Assembly (NCBI RefSeq): GCF_003675855.1
Contig: NZ_RCIH01000011.1
Location: 1 to 64,000, forward strand
Direction: 5' to 3'
DNA from: Halostella salina
GTDB lineage: Archaea > Halobacteriota > Halobacteria > Halobacteriales > Natronoarchaeaceae
Length of the DNA: 64,000 nt
Below are positions 24,486 through 32,249 of this stretch, one piece after another. Below the pieces are notes generated by a model. That model saw only the letters and a list, made by a program, of their open reading frames with translations. It had not been told where the DNA came from and did no database searches. Both the position numbers and the translations under genes were made by a program. The number at the start of each line of letters is the position of its first letter. The first letter of the stretch is position 1.

Positions 24486-25100
24486 ATGAGCGACGAGCGA
24501 GTGTTCGTCTCGCACGCGCCGGGGGACAGGGGGCTCGTCGAGGGGGTGTTTCGCTCGGTCCGAAACCTCCCGCTCCACGTCCACATCGCCGGCGAGGAGG
24601 TCGACGACGGCCGCGACCGGACCGGGCTGCGCGGCCGGATCGACGAGAGCGACGCGGCCGTGGCGATGCTAACCGAGGATGGCGCGACGAACCAGTGGGT
24701 GAACCGCGAGGTCGGCTACGCAGTGGCGCGCGACGTTCCGGTGGTGCCGGTCGCCCCCCGGACGGAGCTCATCGGCGGCTATCTGGAGGACCGGCCGCCG
24801 GTGGAACTCCACGACGAAGCGATCCACCGCACGGTGTTCGAAGTGTTCTCGGCGCTCCGACGGGAGCTGACGCCGCTTGGCGGCCTCGACACGCCGAAGT
24901 GGTACCTCCCCTTCCGCTGTACGACGGACGGCTGCTCGGAGCCCGTGACCCTGAAGATCGACCGCGACCAGTCGGACCTCTGGCGGCTGCACGACCACGG
25001 CCGGACGATCCACGCCGACTGCGAGGCGTGTGCGACCCGCTACCACTTCGAGCCGGCGACGCTCGGACTCATCCGCCGCGAAGAGACAGGGTCCGAGTAA
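24486..25100 (+). CDS. TIR-like domain protein with C-terminal zinc-binding module
   Basis: 204 aa. Residues 5-130 look like a TIR/SEFIR-type domain: VFVSHAPGDRGLVEGV as box 1, and AAVAMLTEDG ... QWVNREVGYA, where E75 sits where NAD-cleaving TIR domains have their catalytic glutamate. The chain then runs DVPVVPVAPRT. Residues 140-190 hold C145, C150, C179 and C182 (FRCTTDGC and CEACATRYHF), a likely zinc ribbon. It stands alone, with no SLOG, SMODS or macro-domain partner beside it. An antiviral NADase or a plain protein-interaction TIR are both possible. Confidence 0.75.
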   Translation: MSDERVFVSHAPGDRGLVEGVFRSVRNLPLHVHIAGEEVDDGRDRTGLRGRIDESDAAVAMLTEDGATNQWVNREVGYAVARDVPVVPVAPRTELIGGYLEDRPPVELHDEAIHRTVFEVFSALRRELTPLGGLDTPKWYLPFRCTTDGCSEPVTLKIDRDQSDLWRLHDHGRTIHADCEACATRYHFEPATLGLIRREETGSE

Positions 25101-25112
25101 CCGCGGGCGAGG

Positions 25113-25847
25113 TCACTCGGCGAGCCGGTCGTATGCGCGTTTGACCGCCTTGAACTCCGACCGGTCGCCGTCGGTGCGGTCGGGATGGGCCTCCTTGACC
25201 TTCTCCAGGTACGCGTCCCGGATCGTCTCCTGATCGGCCTCCCCGTCGACCTCCAGCGTGGCGTAGGCCTCGGACCGCCGCATGCGGACGGCCTTGACGA
25301 CCCCTTCCTCCAGCCCTTCCTCCTTGCACTCCGGGCAGAACGACTGCGTCCGGCCGTCGACCGTCTCGACCCGGTACAGTTCGACGGTGAACGTCTCGCG
25401 GCAGTCGTCGCACCGGTTGGTGGTGACGGCCGTCTCGTCGGCACCCGTCGACCCGTCGCCGGACTCGCGGTCGGCGGTTCCGCTGTCGGTGGGTCCACCG
25501 GAATCCGTCCTCCCGGCGGCCCCGGACGACCGATCCCGGGAGTCGGCCGTCCCGTCGTCGTCCCGACCGGGGACGTGGCGCTCGCAGTCGTCACAGCAAA
25601 GCACCGACGTGCCGTCCGACAGCGTGACGCTCGTCAGGTCCGCGACCCGATGTTCGGTGCCACAGCCGTCGCAGGCCCGCCGCCGCTGGTCAAGGCCGGC
25701 CTGCTTCTCGGCGGCGGTCTCGGCGTACTCGCGGCACTCGGGACAGCAGACGGCGGTGTGGCCGTCCGGCATCGTGACAGAGTGGAGGTCCTCGACCGGC
25801 AGGGTCCGCCCGCAGCCGTCACAGCCCCGCCTGTCGGTTACTGCCAT
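25113..25847 (-). CDS. J-domain protein with three zinc ribbons
   Basis: 244 aa. Three copies of one zinc unit are seen: CDGCGRTLPVEDL ... CCPEC, CDGCGTEHRVADL ... CCDDC and CDDCRETFTVELY ... FCPEC. Each has two paired-cysteine knuckles around a strand with a central DG. An Asp/Ser/Gly linker separates copies two and three. The last 60 residues form a J domain with HPD in EAHPDRTDG. This order (ribbons first, J domain last) is opposite to classical DnaJ. It probably recruits an Hsp70 to specific clients. It converges on the TIR gene, 12 bp apart. Confidence 0.85.
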   Translation of the reverse strand: MAVTDRRGCDGCGRTLPVEDLHSVTMPDGHTAVCCPECREYAETAAEKQAGLDQRRRACDGCGTEHRVADLTSVTLSDGTSVLCCDDCERHVPGRDDDGTADSRDRSSGAAGRTDSGGPTDSGTADRESGDGSTGADETAVTTNRCDDCRETFTVELYRVETVDGRTQSFCPECKEEGLEEGVVKAVRMRRSEAYATLEVDGEADQETIRDAYLEKVKEAHPDRTDGDRSEFKAVKRAYDRLAE

Positions 25848-25871
25848 CGTCGGCCGTATTATTCCTCGCCG

Positions 25872-25878
25872 TATATAT
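25872..25878 (-). promoter_or_regulatory. TATA box of the zinc-ribbon J-domain gene
   Basis: TATATAT is centred 28 bp before the ATG at 25847 on the minus strand, the spacing expected for a leaderless haloarchaeal transcript. Confidence 0.6.
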
Positions 25879-25942
25879 GCCTTGCACGTGGTACGTGTTC
25901 GGGAGCGAGACCGCCTCCCCGCCTCGAGTTAATAGACTCACC

Positions 25943-26000
25943 GAATTCATTTATTACAAAATGCGAATTCCCGCGCCGGATGTAGCAGCAGAATTAATAA
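25943..26000 (+). promoter_or_regulatory. Promoter and dyad operator candidate of the P1B ATPase gene
   Basis: GAATTC occurs at 25943-25948 and 25965-25970. The inner bases ATTT and AAATGC extend an imperfect dyad of 28 bp. TTAATAA at 25994-26000 lies 25-31 bp before the ATG at 26025, so a leaderless transcript is likely and the dyad would sit just upstream of TATA. A metal-sensing regulator could bind there; none is encoded immediately next to it except the Bat-like gene downstream. Confidence 0.45.
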
Positions 26001-26024
26001 CGGGCTGTCGCGTAGCCTCCGGTA

Positions 26025-28331
26025 ATGAGTCACGGCGACACGAACCGGGAGTCGGTGACGCTCTCGGTCCCCGAGATGGACTGCTCGTCCTGTGCGTCGA
26101 AGGTCGAGGGGAGCGTCAGTGAGGTCGACGGCGTCGCGTCCGTCGATCCGACGCCGACGACCGGCAAGGTGGACGTGACGTTCGACCCGGCGAAGGCGGA
26201 CGCGACCGACGTGACGGCCGCCGTCGAGGCGGCGGGCTACGAGGTCGCCGCGGGCGGTCCCGCCGACGCCGAGGACGACCCCGGGTCGGTGTGGCGGAGC
26301 GGGCGGGCGCTGAAGACGTGGGCCGCCGGGGGGTTCCTCGTGCTCGCGCTTCTCTCGGAACTCGTCGTGCCGAACGGGAACCCGACGCTGGTGACGGCGC
26401 TCGGCACCGAGTGGGGGCTGGCCGACGCCCTCCTCCTCGGGGCCGTCGTCGTGGGCGGCGAGGTGATCGTCCGCAACGGCTACTACTCCGCGCGGAACCT
26501 GAGCCTCGACATCGACTTCCTGATGACCGTGGCGATACTGGCTGCCACGGGGCTGTCTGTCGCCGTCCCCGGTGAGAACTTCCTCGTCGAGGCGGCGTCG
26601 CTGGCGGTGCTGTTCAACCTCGCGGAGGTGCTCGAACGCTACTCCGTGACGCAGGCGCGCGAGTCCCTGGAGGAGCTGTTCTCGCTGGCCCCCGACACCG
26701 CCGTCGTCCTGCGTGACGGCGACCACCTCGAGGTGCCGGTCGACGCCGTCGACGTGGGCGAGACCGTCATCGTGGAGCCGGGCGAAAAGGTGCCGATGGA
26801 CGGCACGGTCACGGACGGCGAGAGCGCGGTCAACGAGGCCCCGATCACCGGCGAGAGCGTCCCCGTGGACAAGCGCGAGGGCGACGAGGTGTACGCCGGG
26901 ACGATCAACCAGCAGGGGTATCTGGAGGTGGAGGTGACGTCGGTGGCCGACGACAGCACGCTCGCGCGGATCATCGACCTCGTGGAGAGCGCGGGGGAGA
27001 ACCGCACCGACCGCGAGCAGTTCGTCGACCGCTTCGCCGGCTACTACACCCCGGTCGTGACGGCCGCGGCGATACTGACGGCGACCGTGCCGCCGCTGCT
27101 GGTCGGCGACTGGGTGACGTGGGCGGTCCGGGGGATCGCGCTGCTGGTGATCGCCTGCCCCTGCGCGTTCGTCATCTCGACGCCCGTCTCGGTGGTCTCC
27201 GGGATCACCAGCGCCGCGCGCAACGGCGTCCTGATCAAAGGCGGGAACCACCTGGAGACGACGGGCGAGGTCGACGCTGTCGCACTCGACAAGACGGGGA
27301 CGCTCACGACCGGCGAGCTGTCGGTCACCGACGTGGTGCCGCTGAACGACAACGACGCCGCCGACGTGCTGGCCTGCGCCCGCGGCGTCGAGTCCCGGAG
27401 CGAACACCCCATCGGCGACGCCATCGTCGACCACGCCGAGACCGAGGGGGCCGAGGCGGCCGACGTGTCCGACTTCGAGGCGATCACGGGCAAGGGCGTC
27501 CGCGCGGACCTCGACGGGACGACCCACTACGCCGGCAAACCGGCGTTCTTCGAGGACATGGGCTTCGACCTGGACCACGTCCACGTCCGGACGGACGGCG
27601 GGGCGGTCGCCGCGGGCGGTGCAGGGGCGACGCCGGCGGCCGGCGCTGTCGACGGCGACCTCCGGGCGCAGTGCGAGCGACAGGGCTGTCTCGACCTGCT
27701 GGAGGAGACGATCCCGCGGCTTCGGGGCGAGGGGAAGACCGTCATCCTCGTCGGCACCGAGGACGCCCTGGAGGGCGTCATCGCCGTCGCCGACACGGTC
27801 CGGCCGGACGCGAAAGCCGCCGTCGCGGCCCTCCGTGAGGCTGGCGTCGAGCCGGTCATGCTCACCGGTGACAACGCGGGTACCGCCGAGGCCATCGCCG
27901 CCGAGGTGGGGATCGACCGCTACGAGGCGGGCCTGCTCCCCGAGGAGAAGGTCGCGGCGGTCGAGGACCTCCGCGAGGAGTTCGGGACCGTCGCGATGGT
28001 CGGTGACGGGATCAACGACGCGCCCGCGCTCGCCGCCGCGGACGTGGGGATCGCCATGGGCGCGGCCGGCACCGACACCGCAATCGAGACGGCCGACGTG
28101 GCGCTGATGGCCGACGACCTCTCGAAGCTCCCCTACCTCGTCGACCTCTCCCGGACCGCGAACGGCGTCATCCGGCAGAACATCTGGGCCAGCCTCGGCG
28201 TGAAGGCGCTGCTCGCCGTCGGCATCCCGCTCGGCTACGTCTCGCTGGTCGTCGCGGTGCTGGCGGGCGACGTGGGGATGACGACGGCCGTCACCGGCAA
28301 CGCGATGCGGCTCTCGCGGGTTCGCCCGTAG
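26025..28331 (+). CDS. Heavy-metal P1B-type ATPase, probably Zn2+/Cd2+ exporting
   Basis: 768 aa. An N-terminal HMA domain has MDCSSC at residues 18-23. Membrane helices follow, with the A domain ITGES motif and the CPC metal site at C378-C380 directly followed by AFVISTPVSV, the pattern of Zn/Cd/Pb pumps (ZntA/CadA) rather than copper pumps. The phosphorylated D422 is in DKTGTLT, and the hinge GDGINDAPAL is present. It exports divalent metals using ATP. A run of Gly/Ala-rich residues between the P- and N-domain elements (around GGAVAAGGAGATPAAG) is an insertion. Confidence 0.92.
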   Translation: MSHGDTNRESVTLSVPEMDCSSCASKVEGSVSEVDGVASVDPTPTTGKVDVTFDPAKADATDVTAAVEAAGYEVAAGGPADAEDDPGSVWRSGRALKTWAAGGFLVLALLSELVVPNGNPTLVTALGTEWGLADALLLGAVVVGGEVIVRNGYYSARNLSLDIDFLMTVAILAATGLSVAVPGENFLVEAASLAVLFNLAEVLERYSVTQARESLEELFSLAPDTAVVLRDGDHLEVPVDAVDVGETVIVEPGEKVPMDGTVTDGESAVNEAPITGESVPVDKREGDEVYAGTINQQGYLEVEVTSVADDSTLARIIDLVESAGENRTDREQFVDRFAGYYTPVVTAAAILTATVPPLLVGDWVTWAVRGIALLVIACPCAFVISTPVSVVSGITSAARNGVLIKGGNHLETTGEVDAVALDKTGTLTTGELSVTDVVPLNDNDAADVLACARGVESRSEHPIGDAIVDHAETEGAEAADVSDFEAITGKGVRADLDGTTHYAGKPAFFEDMGFDLDHVHVRTDGGAVAAGGAGATPAAGAVDGDLRAQCERQGCLDLLEETIPRLRGEGKTVILVGTEDALEGVIAVADTVRPDAKAAVAALREAGVEPVMLTGDNAGTAEAIAAEVGIDRYEAGLLPEEKVAAVEDLREEFGTVAMVGDGINDAPALAAADVGIAMGAAGTDTAIETADVALMADDLSKLPYLVDLSRTANGVIRQNIWASLGVKALLAVGIPLGYVSLVVAVLAGDVGMTTAVTGNAMRLSRVRP

Positions 28332-28380
28332 CCGCCGTCCGCCGATAAGCCTAACACCTCCGGCAGTGGTAGTTTTTCAC

Positions 28381-29085
28381 ATGCCCGGAACCGTCGCCGA
28401 CGAGCGGACCGCCCCCGTCGTCGAGGTCGAGTTCACGGTCCGAGACCCGGAGTACCCGTTCGTGTACGTGTCCGACACCGAGGACTGCGTCTTCGAACTC
28501 GCCGAGATGGTCCCCCGCGACGGCGGTCGATACGCCGAGTTCTTCAACGTCACCGACGTCGACCCCGGGCGGATACTGGAGCTGGCGGCGGAGCGGGAGA
28601 CGGTCGGCGTCTCACTGCTCAGGGAGTACGAGGACGGCGGCCTCTTCGAGTTCCTCGTCTCCGGGGACTGTCCGGCCTTCTCGCTGGCGAAGCTGGGTGC
28701 CCTCCCGCGCGAGGTGTACGCCGCGGACGGCGAGGGCCGGATCGTCGCGGAGATACCGCCCCGGTACGACCCGCCCGACGTGATCGACCGGTTCCTCGAC
28801 GAGAACGCGGACACCGATATTGTCAGGAAACGCGAGAAGGAAGCCGTCACGCCGCTGTTCTCCCGATCAGCGCTGCCCGAGGTGCTTGCCGACCGTCTCA
28901 CCGACAGGCAGCGCGACGTTCTCCGCGCCGCCTACGACGCGGGCTACTACGACTGGCCGCGCGACTGCACGGGCGCGGACGTGGCCGACTCCCTCGGCAT
29001 CTCCTCGGCGACGTTCTCGGAACACATCCACGCGGCGGAGCGGAAGATCCTCGCGGCGCTGTTCGATCGCGCCGGGAGCGGCTGA
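28381..29085 (+). CDS. Bat-like transcriptional regulator with C-terminal HTH-10 domain
   Basis: 234 aa. The C-terminal third is the haloarchaeal bacterio-opsin-activator HTH (LTDRQRDVLRAAYDAGYYDWP, then GADVADSLGISSATFSEHI). The N-terminal part (VEVEFTVRDPEYPFVYVS and onward) is a typical sensor-like domain of this family with no PAS or GAF motif. It starts 49 bp after the metal ATPase on the same strand, so it may be cotranscribed with it. Whether it controls the pump is not known. Confidence 0.87.
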   Translation: MPGTVADERTAPVVEVEFTVRDPEYPFVYVSDTEDCVFELAEMVPRDGGRYAEFFNVTDVDPGRILELAAERETVGVSLLREYEDGGLFEFLVSGDCPAFSLAKLGALPREVYAADGEGRIVAEIPPRYDPPDVIDRFLDENADTDIVRKREKEAVTPLFSRSALPEVLADRLTDRQRDVLRAAYDAGYYDWPRDCTGADVADSLGISSATFSEHIHAAERKILAALFDRAGSG

Positions 29086-29111
29086 CCGGGGCAGCCATGG
29101 ATGCCGGGCGT

Positions 29112-29411
29112 TCACTCCCCGTCCGGCGACACGACCGTCCGGCCGTCCCCCTGGACGGTTACCGTACATCCCTCGAACCGGAAGGTGATACCGGCCCCCG
29201 TGCTACGGTCCCCTCCGTGGTCCGGGCCGACCAGTCGGTCCAGCGTGCGTGGGTCGACCGCCTCGTAGAGCGGGTCCAGTGCGACGGGGTCGCTATCGGT
29301 CGCCGCGGCGACCGTCTCGACGACGCTGTGGACCGGCTTCCGGGGACCCTCCCCGGCACACCGTGCGGTGTACGTCCCGGCTTCCGGGTCGTACCGAACT
29401 GAGTTATCCAT
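29112..29411 (-). CDS. HalOD1 domain protein
   Basis: 99 aa. It matches the haloarchaeal output domain HalOD1: SVVETVAAATDSDPVALDPL, YEAVDPRTLDRLV, then FRFEGCTVTVQGDGRTVV. Such small proteins are thought to act as output modules in signalling. It is convergent with the Bat-like gene and lies upstream of corA, separated by 98 bp. No partner kinase is nearby. Confidence 0.88.
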   Translation of the reverse strand: MDNSVRYDPEAGTYTARCAGEGPRKPVHSVVETVAAATDSDPVALDPLYEAVDPRTLDRLVGPDHGGDRSTGAGITFRFEGCTVTVQGDGRTVVSPDGE

Positions 29412-29509
29412 ACGAGTCCCTCGGTACGACTGTCGGATCCGGCGGGCTTAGTTCGGGTCCCTACATCTCAAGGGCCACACGGGAGAACGGACGCCGGAAT
29501 CCGACGGGT

Positions 29510-30490
29510 CTACAGCCACCCCTCGCGCCGGAAGTACGCCGCCATCGCGAGGGCCATCAGGAGCATCCCGACGAGCACCGCCGGGTAGCCGTACGCCCAC
29601 TCCAGTTCGGGCATGTTGTACGGGCTGCCCGAGAAGTTCATCCCGTACACGCCGGCGACGAACGTCAGCGGGAGAACGATGGTGGCGACGACGGTGAGCT
29701 TCTTCATCACCTCGTTGGTCGAGACGGACAGCGAGTTCAGGTAGATGTCCCGCGCGCCGCTGGCCAGGTCGCGGTACGTCTCCACGAGGTCGACCAGCTG
29801 GACGACGTGGTCGTACACGTCGCGGAAGTACTTCTCGGCGTCCTCGCTCACCTGATCCGGGTCGCCCCGGGCGAGGATCCCGGCGGCCTCCCGGAGCGGC
29901 CACACGAGGCGGCGCACCGCGAGCAGTTCCCGGCGGATGCTCTGGATCCGCTCCAGCAGCCCAACGTCGGGGTCGTCGATCACCGCGTCCTCGACGAGTT
30001 CGATGTCGTCCTCGATCCCGTCGAGGAGGGCGAAGTAGTCGTCGATGATCCCGTCCAGGATCCGGTAGGCGGCGAAGTCCGCGCCGCGGGCGACCAGCCG
30101 CGCGTCGCCGCGCCCGACGGCCTCCCAGGCGCGCCCCACGGCGTCGGTCCGATTCGGTGCCAGCGTGACGACCCAGCCGTCGCCGAAGAACACCCCGAGC
30201 GGGTCCTCGACCAGTTCCCCCTCGAACGTCGTCTCCCCGCGGGCGAGTTCGGCCTCCTTGACCAGCACGAACGCGTGGTCGTCGAACAGTTCCACCTTCG
30301 GGCGGACGCCGTTCTCCACGTCCTCCGTCTCCAGCGGGTGGATCCCGAAGGTGTCCCGGATCGCCGTCAGTTCGGACTCGGTGGGGCCGACGACGCGAAC
30401 CCACGTCGTCCCGGCGGCGTCCCGCGCCGCCGCGATATCGTCGTACGGCGACGCGCCGTCCTCGTCGTAGACGATCGTCTCGACGGTCAC
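29510..30490 (-). CDS. corA: CorA family Mg2+/divalent-cation transporter
   Basis: 326 aa. A large cytoplasmic N-terminal domain of about 260 residues is followed by two C-terminal helices. The first helix ends in the diagnostic YGMNF loop (FVAGVYGMNF), and the last ends RREGWL. The pentamer imports Mg2+ or Co2+, or possibly exports Zn2+ as in ZntB relatives. The distance between GMN and the C-terminus is normal. It is preceded by the DUF2391 protein gene on the same strand (100-bp gap). Confidence 0.94.
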   Translation of the reverse strand: MTVETIVYDEDGASPYDDIAAARDAAGTTWVRVVGPTESELTAIRDTFGIHPLETEDVENGVRPKVELFDDHAFVLVKEAELARGETTFEGELVEDPLGVFFGDGWVVTLAPNRTDAVGRAWEAVGRGDARLVARGADFAAYRILDGIIDDYFALLDGIEDDIELVEDAVIDDPDVGLLERIQSIRRELLAVRRLVWPLREAAGILARGDPDQVSEDAEKYFRDVYDHVVQLVDLVETYRDLASGARDIYLNSLSVSTNEVMKKLTVVATIVLPLTFVAGVYGMNFSGSPYNMPELEWAYGYPAVLVGMLLMALAMAAYFRREGWL

Positions 30491-30590
30491 GCGGTCCCGC
30501 CCCCCGACCGCCCGCGCGCCGCGAGTCGCGTCCGGTTCATACCCCCGTCATCGGCGGAGCGACACAAAAACCCCTGCGGCGACCCCGCCG

Positions 30591-31154
30591 TCACTCCGGG
30601 AGGATGTCGCCGAGCGCGGCCCCGATGGCCATCACGACGCCCGTCACGGTGGTCTGGCACGTCGCGACCCACGGCTCGGCCCAGTCGACGCGCCCCCAGG
30701 CGGTCATCAGCAGGAGGGCCGCCCCGCCGGAAACGACCAGAATGCCGAGGAGCCGCCGCGGCACCACCCCGAACAGGAGGTCGCTCTCCACGTCCGCGAA
30801 GCCGACGGCGTGGAGGATGCCGACCGTGACGACCAGCCCGATCCCGACGGTCACGACGAACGACGCCGGATTGGCCGCGAGGTGGTCCCCGACTTCCTGG
30901 GTGCCGCCCTCGACCAGCATCGGGACGCCGAAGATGAGGCTGCCGACCAGCGCCTCGCCGGCGTCGCGAACGTCGAAGCTCGACCGGATCCGGCCGAACA
31001 GGCGCGGGTTCTCGGCCTTGCGGAGCGTCCGCATCGTCTCGCGAACCTGCTCGCGCTCGTCCTCGGAGTCGACGATCCCCTCTAGCTCCTCCAGTTCGTC
31101 CATCGCGTCGTCGATGCCGGGACGGTCCGGCGGTCCGTCGTCGGCCTGAGACAT
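30591..31154 (-). CDS. DUF2391 / TIGR02587-like integral membrane protein
   Basis: 187 aa. A charged N-terminal helix-rich part (DDAMDELEELEGIVDSEDER) is followed by four or five membrane helices, the first with a LIFGVPMLVEGGTQEVG stretch, as in the DUF2391 (TIGR02587) family. The function of the family is not known. It starts before the methyltransferase gene in the opposite direction, and an AT-rich promoter is not obvious in the 73-bp gap. Confidence 0.75.
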   Translation of the reverse strand: MSQADDGPPDRPGIDDAMDELEELEGIVDSEDEREQVRETMRTLRKAENPRLFGRIRSSFDVRDAGEALVGSLIFGVPMLVEGGTQEVGDHLAANPASFVVTVGIGLVVTVGILHAVGFADVESDLLFGVVPRRLLGILVVSGGAALLLMTAWGRVDWAEPWVATCQTTVTGVVMAIGAALGDILPE

Positions 31155-31227
31155 ACGTCGGCCGACGGGTCGCCGGCGGATAAAGCTGCCCGCAAAAGGC
31201 AACCGTCCGGGCGAAGACGTTGGAACC

Positions 31228-31803
31228 GTGCCGAGCGACGTGCGACCGTTCCACCGCTTCGCACGGTGGTACGACCTGGCGATGCCCGGCGTCGACGCCG
31301 ACGCGCTGCGGAGCGCGCTCGACCTCGCGGAGCGCCCCGTCCGCCGTGGACTGGACGTTGCGGGCGGCACGGGCCGCGCGTCCCGGGGGCTACCGGGGAT
31401 CGAGTGGACAGTCGTGGACGCCGCCCGCGGGATGCTCGACCGCGCGAGCGCCGCCGGGACCGCGGCCGTGCAGGGCGACGCTGCTCGGCTCCCGGTCGAC
31501 GACGCGGCCGTCGACGCCGTCGTTATCGTCGACGCGCTCCACCACGTCGGCGATCCGGCGGCGGCGGTGCGCGAGGCGTCCCGCGTCCTGCGGCCCGGCG
31601 GCGTGCTCGCCGTGGCGGACTTCGACCCCGGGACGGTTCGGGGCCGCGCGCTCGTCGCCGGCGAGCGCCTCGTCGGCTTCGAGTCGACGTTCCACGGGCC
31701 GACCGACCTCTCGGCCGACCTGCGCCGGGCCGGGTTCTCGACGCTGGTCCCGGAGCCGGGCTTTGCCTACGTCGTGGCCGGCGTGAAACCGTCGGAACGA
31801 TAA
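31228..31803 (+). CDS. Class I SAM-dependent methyltransferase
   Basis: 191 aa with a GTG start. Motif I is LDVAGGTGRASR, motif II VVDAARGMLDRA, and the post-motif AVVIVDALHHVGDP is typical of methyltransferase-11/UbiE-like enzymes. The C-terminal part lies around DADLRRAGFSTLVPEPGF-like residues. It transfers methyl from SAM to an unknown acceptor; ubiquinone/menaquinone methylation is one option but cannot be proved. The start is before the family motif WYDLAMPG. The next gene follows after 23 bp. Confidence 0.85.
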   Translation: MPSDVRPFHRFARWYDLAMPGVDADALRSALDLAERPVRRGLDVAGGTGRASRGLPGIEWTVVDAARGMLDRASAAGTAAVQGDAARLPVDDAAVDAVVIVDALHHVGDPAAAVREASRVLRPGGVLAVADFDPGTVRGRALVAGERLVGFESTFHGPTDLSADLRRAGFSTLVPEPGFAYVVAGVKPSER

Positions 31804-31826
31804 CCGACGAGTCCACAGTGTCGGGT

Positions 31827-32237
31827 ATGGCCTCACACGACGCCGGAACCCGGACGGCCGGGGACGACCCCTCCGGCGCTATCGTCGCGGGCGACGTCGC
31901 GGTCGTGTTCGCCCTCCTGATCGTCGGCGAGTTGAGCCACGGCATCGACCCCGTCGCCCAGCCGCTCCACGTCCTCGAAACGATCGCGCCGTTCCTCGTC
32001 GGCTGGGTCGTCGCCGCGCCGCTCGTCGGCCTGTACGACGAGGGGGCGCTGGCGACGCCGGTCCTGTCGGCGCGGCTGACGGCCGCGGCGTGGCTCGGCG
32101 CAGCGAACGTCGGCCTCCTGCTCCGCGGGTCGCCGTACTTCGTCGGCGGCACGACGTGGCCGTTCCCGCTGGTGATCACCGGGATCGGCCTGCTGTTTCT
32201 CGTGACGTGGCGGGTCGCCGCCAGCCGGTTCCTGTAG
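31827..32237 (+). CDS. DUF3054 family membrane protein
   Basis: 136 aa with four hydrophobic segments. The D in AGDVAVVFALLIVGELSHG, the PFLVGWVVAAPLVGLY stretch and the final VTWRVAASRFL match the DUF3054 pattern of small membrane proteins. The function is unknown. It is likely cotranscribed with the methyltransferase, which ends 23 bp upstream, and it converges with the MFS gene 12 bp away. Confidence 0.8.
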   Translation: MASHDAGTRTAGDDPSGAIVAGDVAVVFALLIVGELSHGIDPVAQPLHVLETIAPFLVGWVVAAPLVGLYDEGALATPVLSARLTAAAWLGAANVGLLLRGSPYFVGGTTWPFPLVITGIGLLFLVTWRVAASRFL

Positions 32238-32249
32238 GGCGTCGTTCGG

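Noticed and set aside
24486-25100. Thoeris or CBASS system
   Set aside because: No ThsA, cyclase or other partner gene lies next to the TIR-like gene, so a named system cannot be called.
26025-28331. P1B ATPase as a copper exporter
   Set aside because: The residues after CPC read AFVISTPVS, which is the Zn/Cd/Pb pattern; copper pumps usually have a different helix-7/8 signature. Copper transport is not excluded but is less likely.
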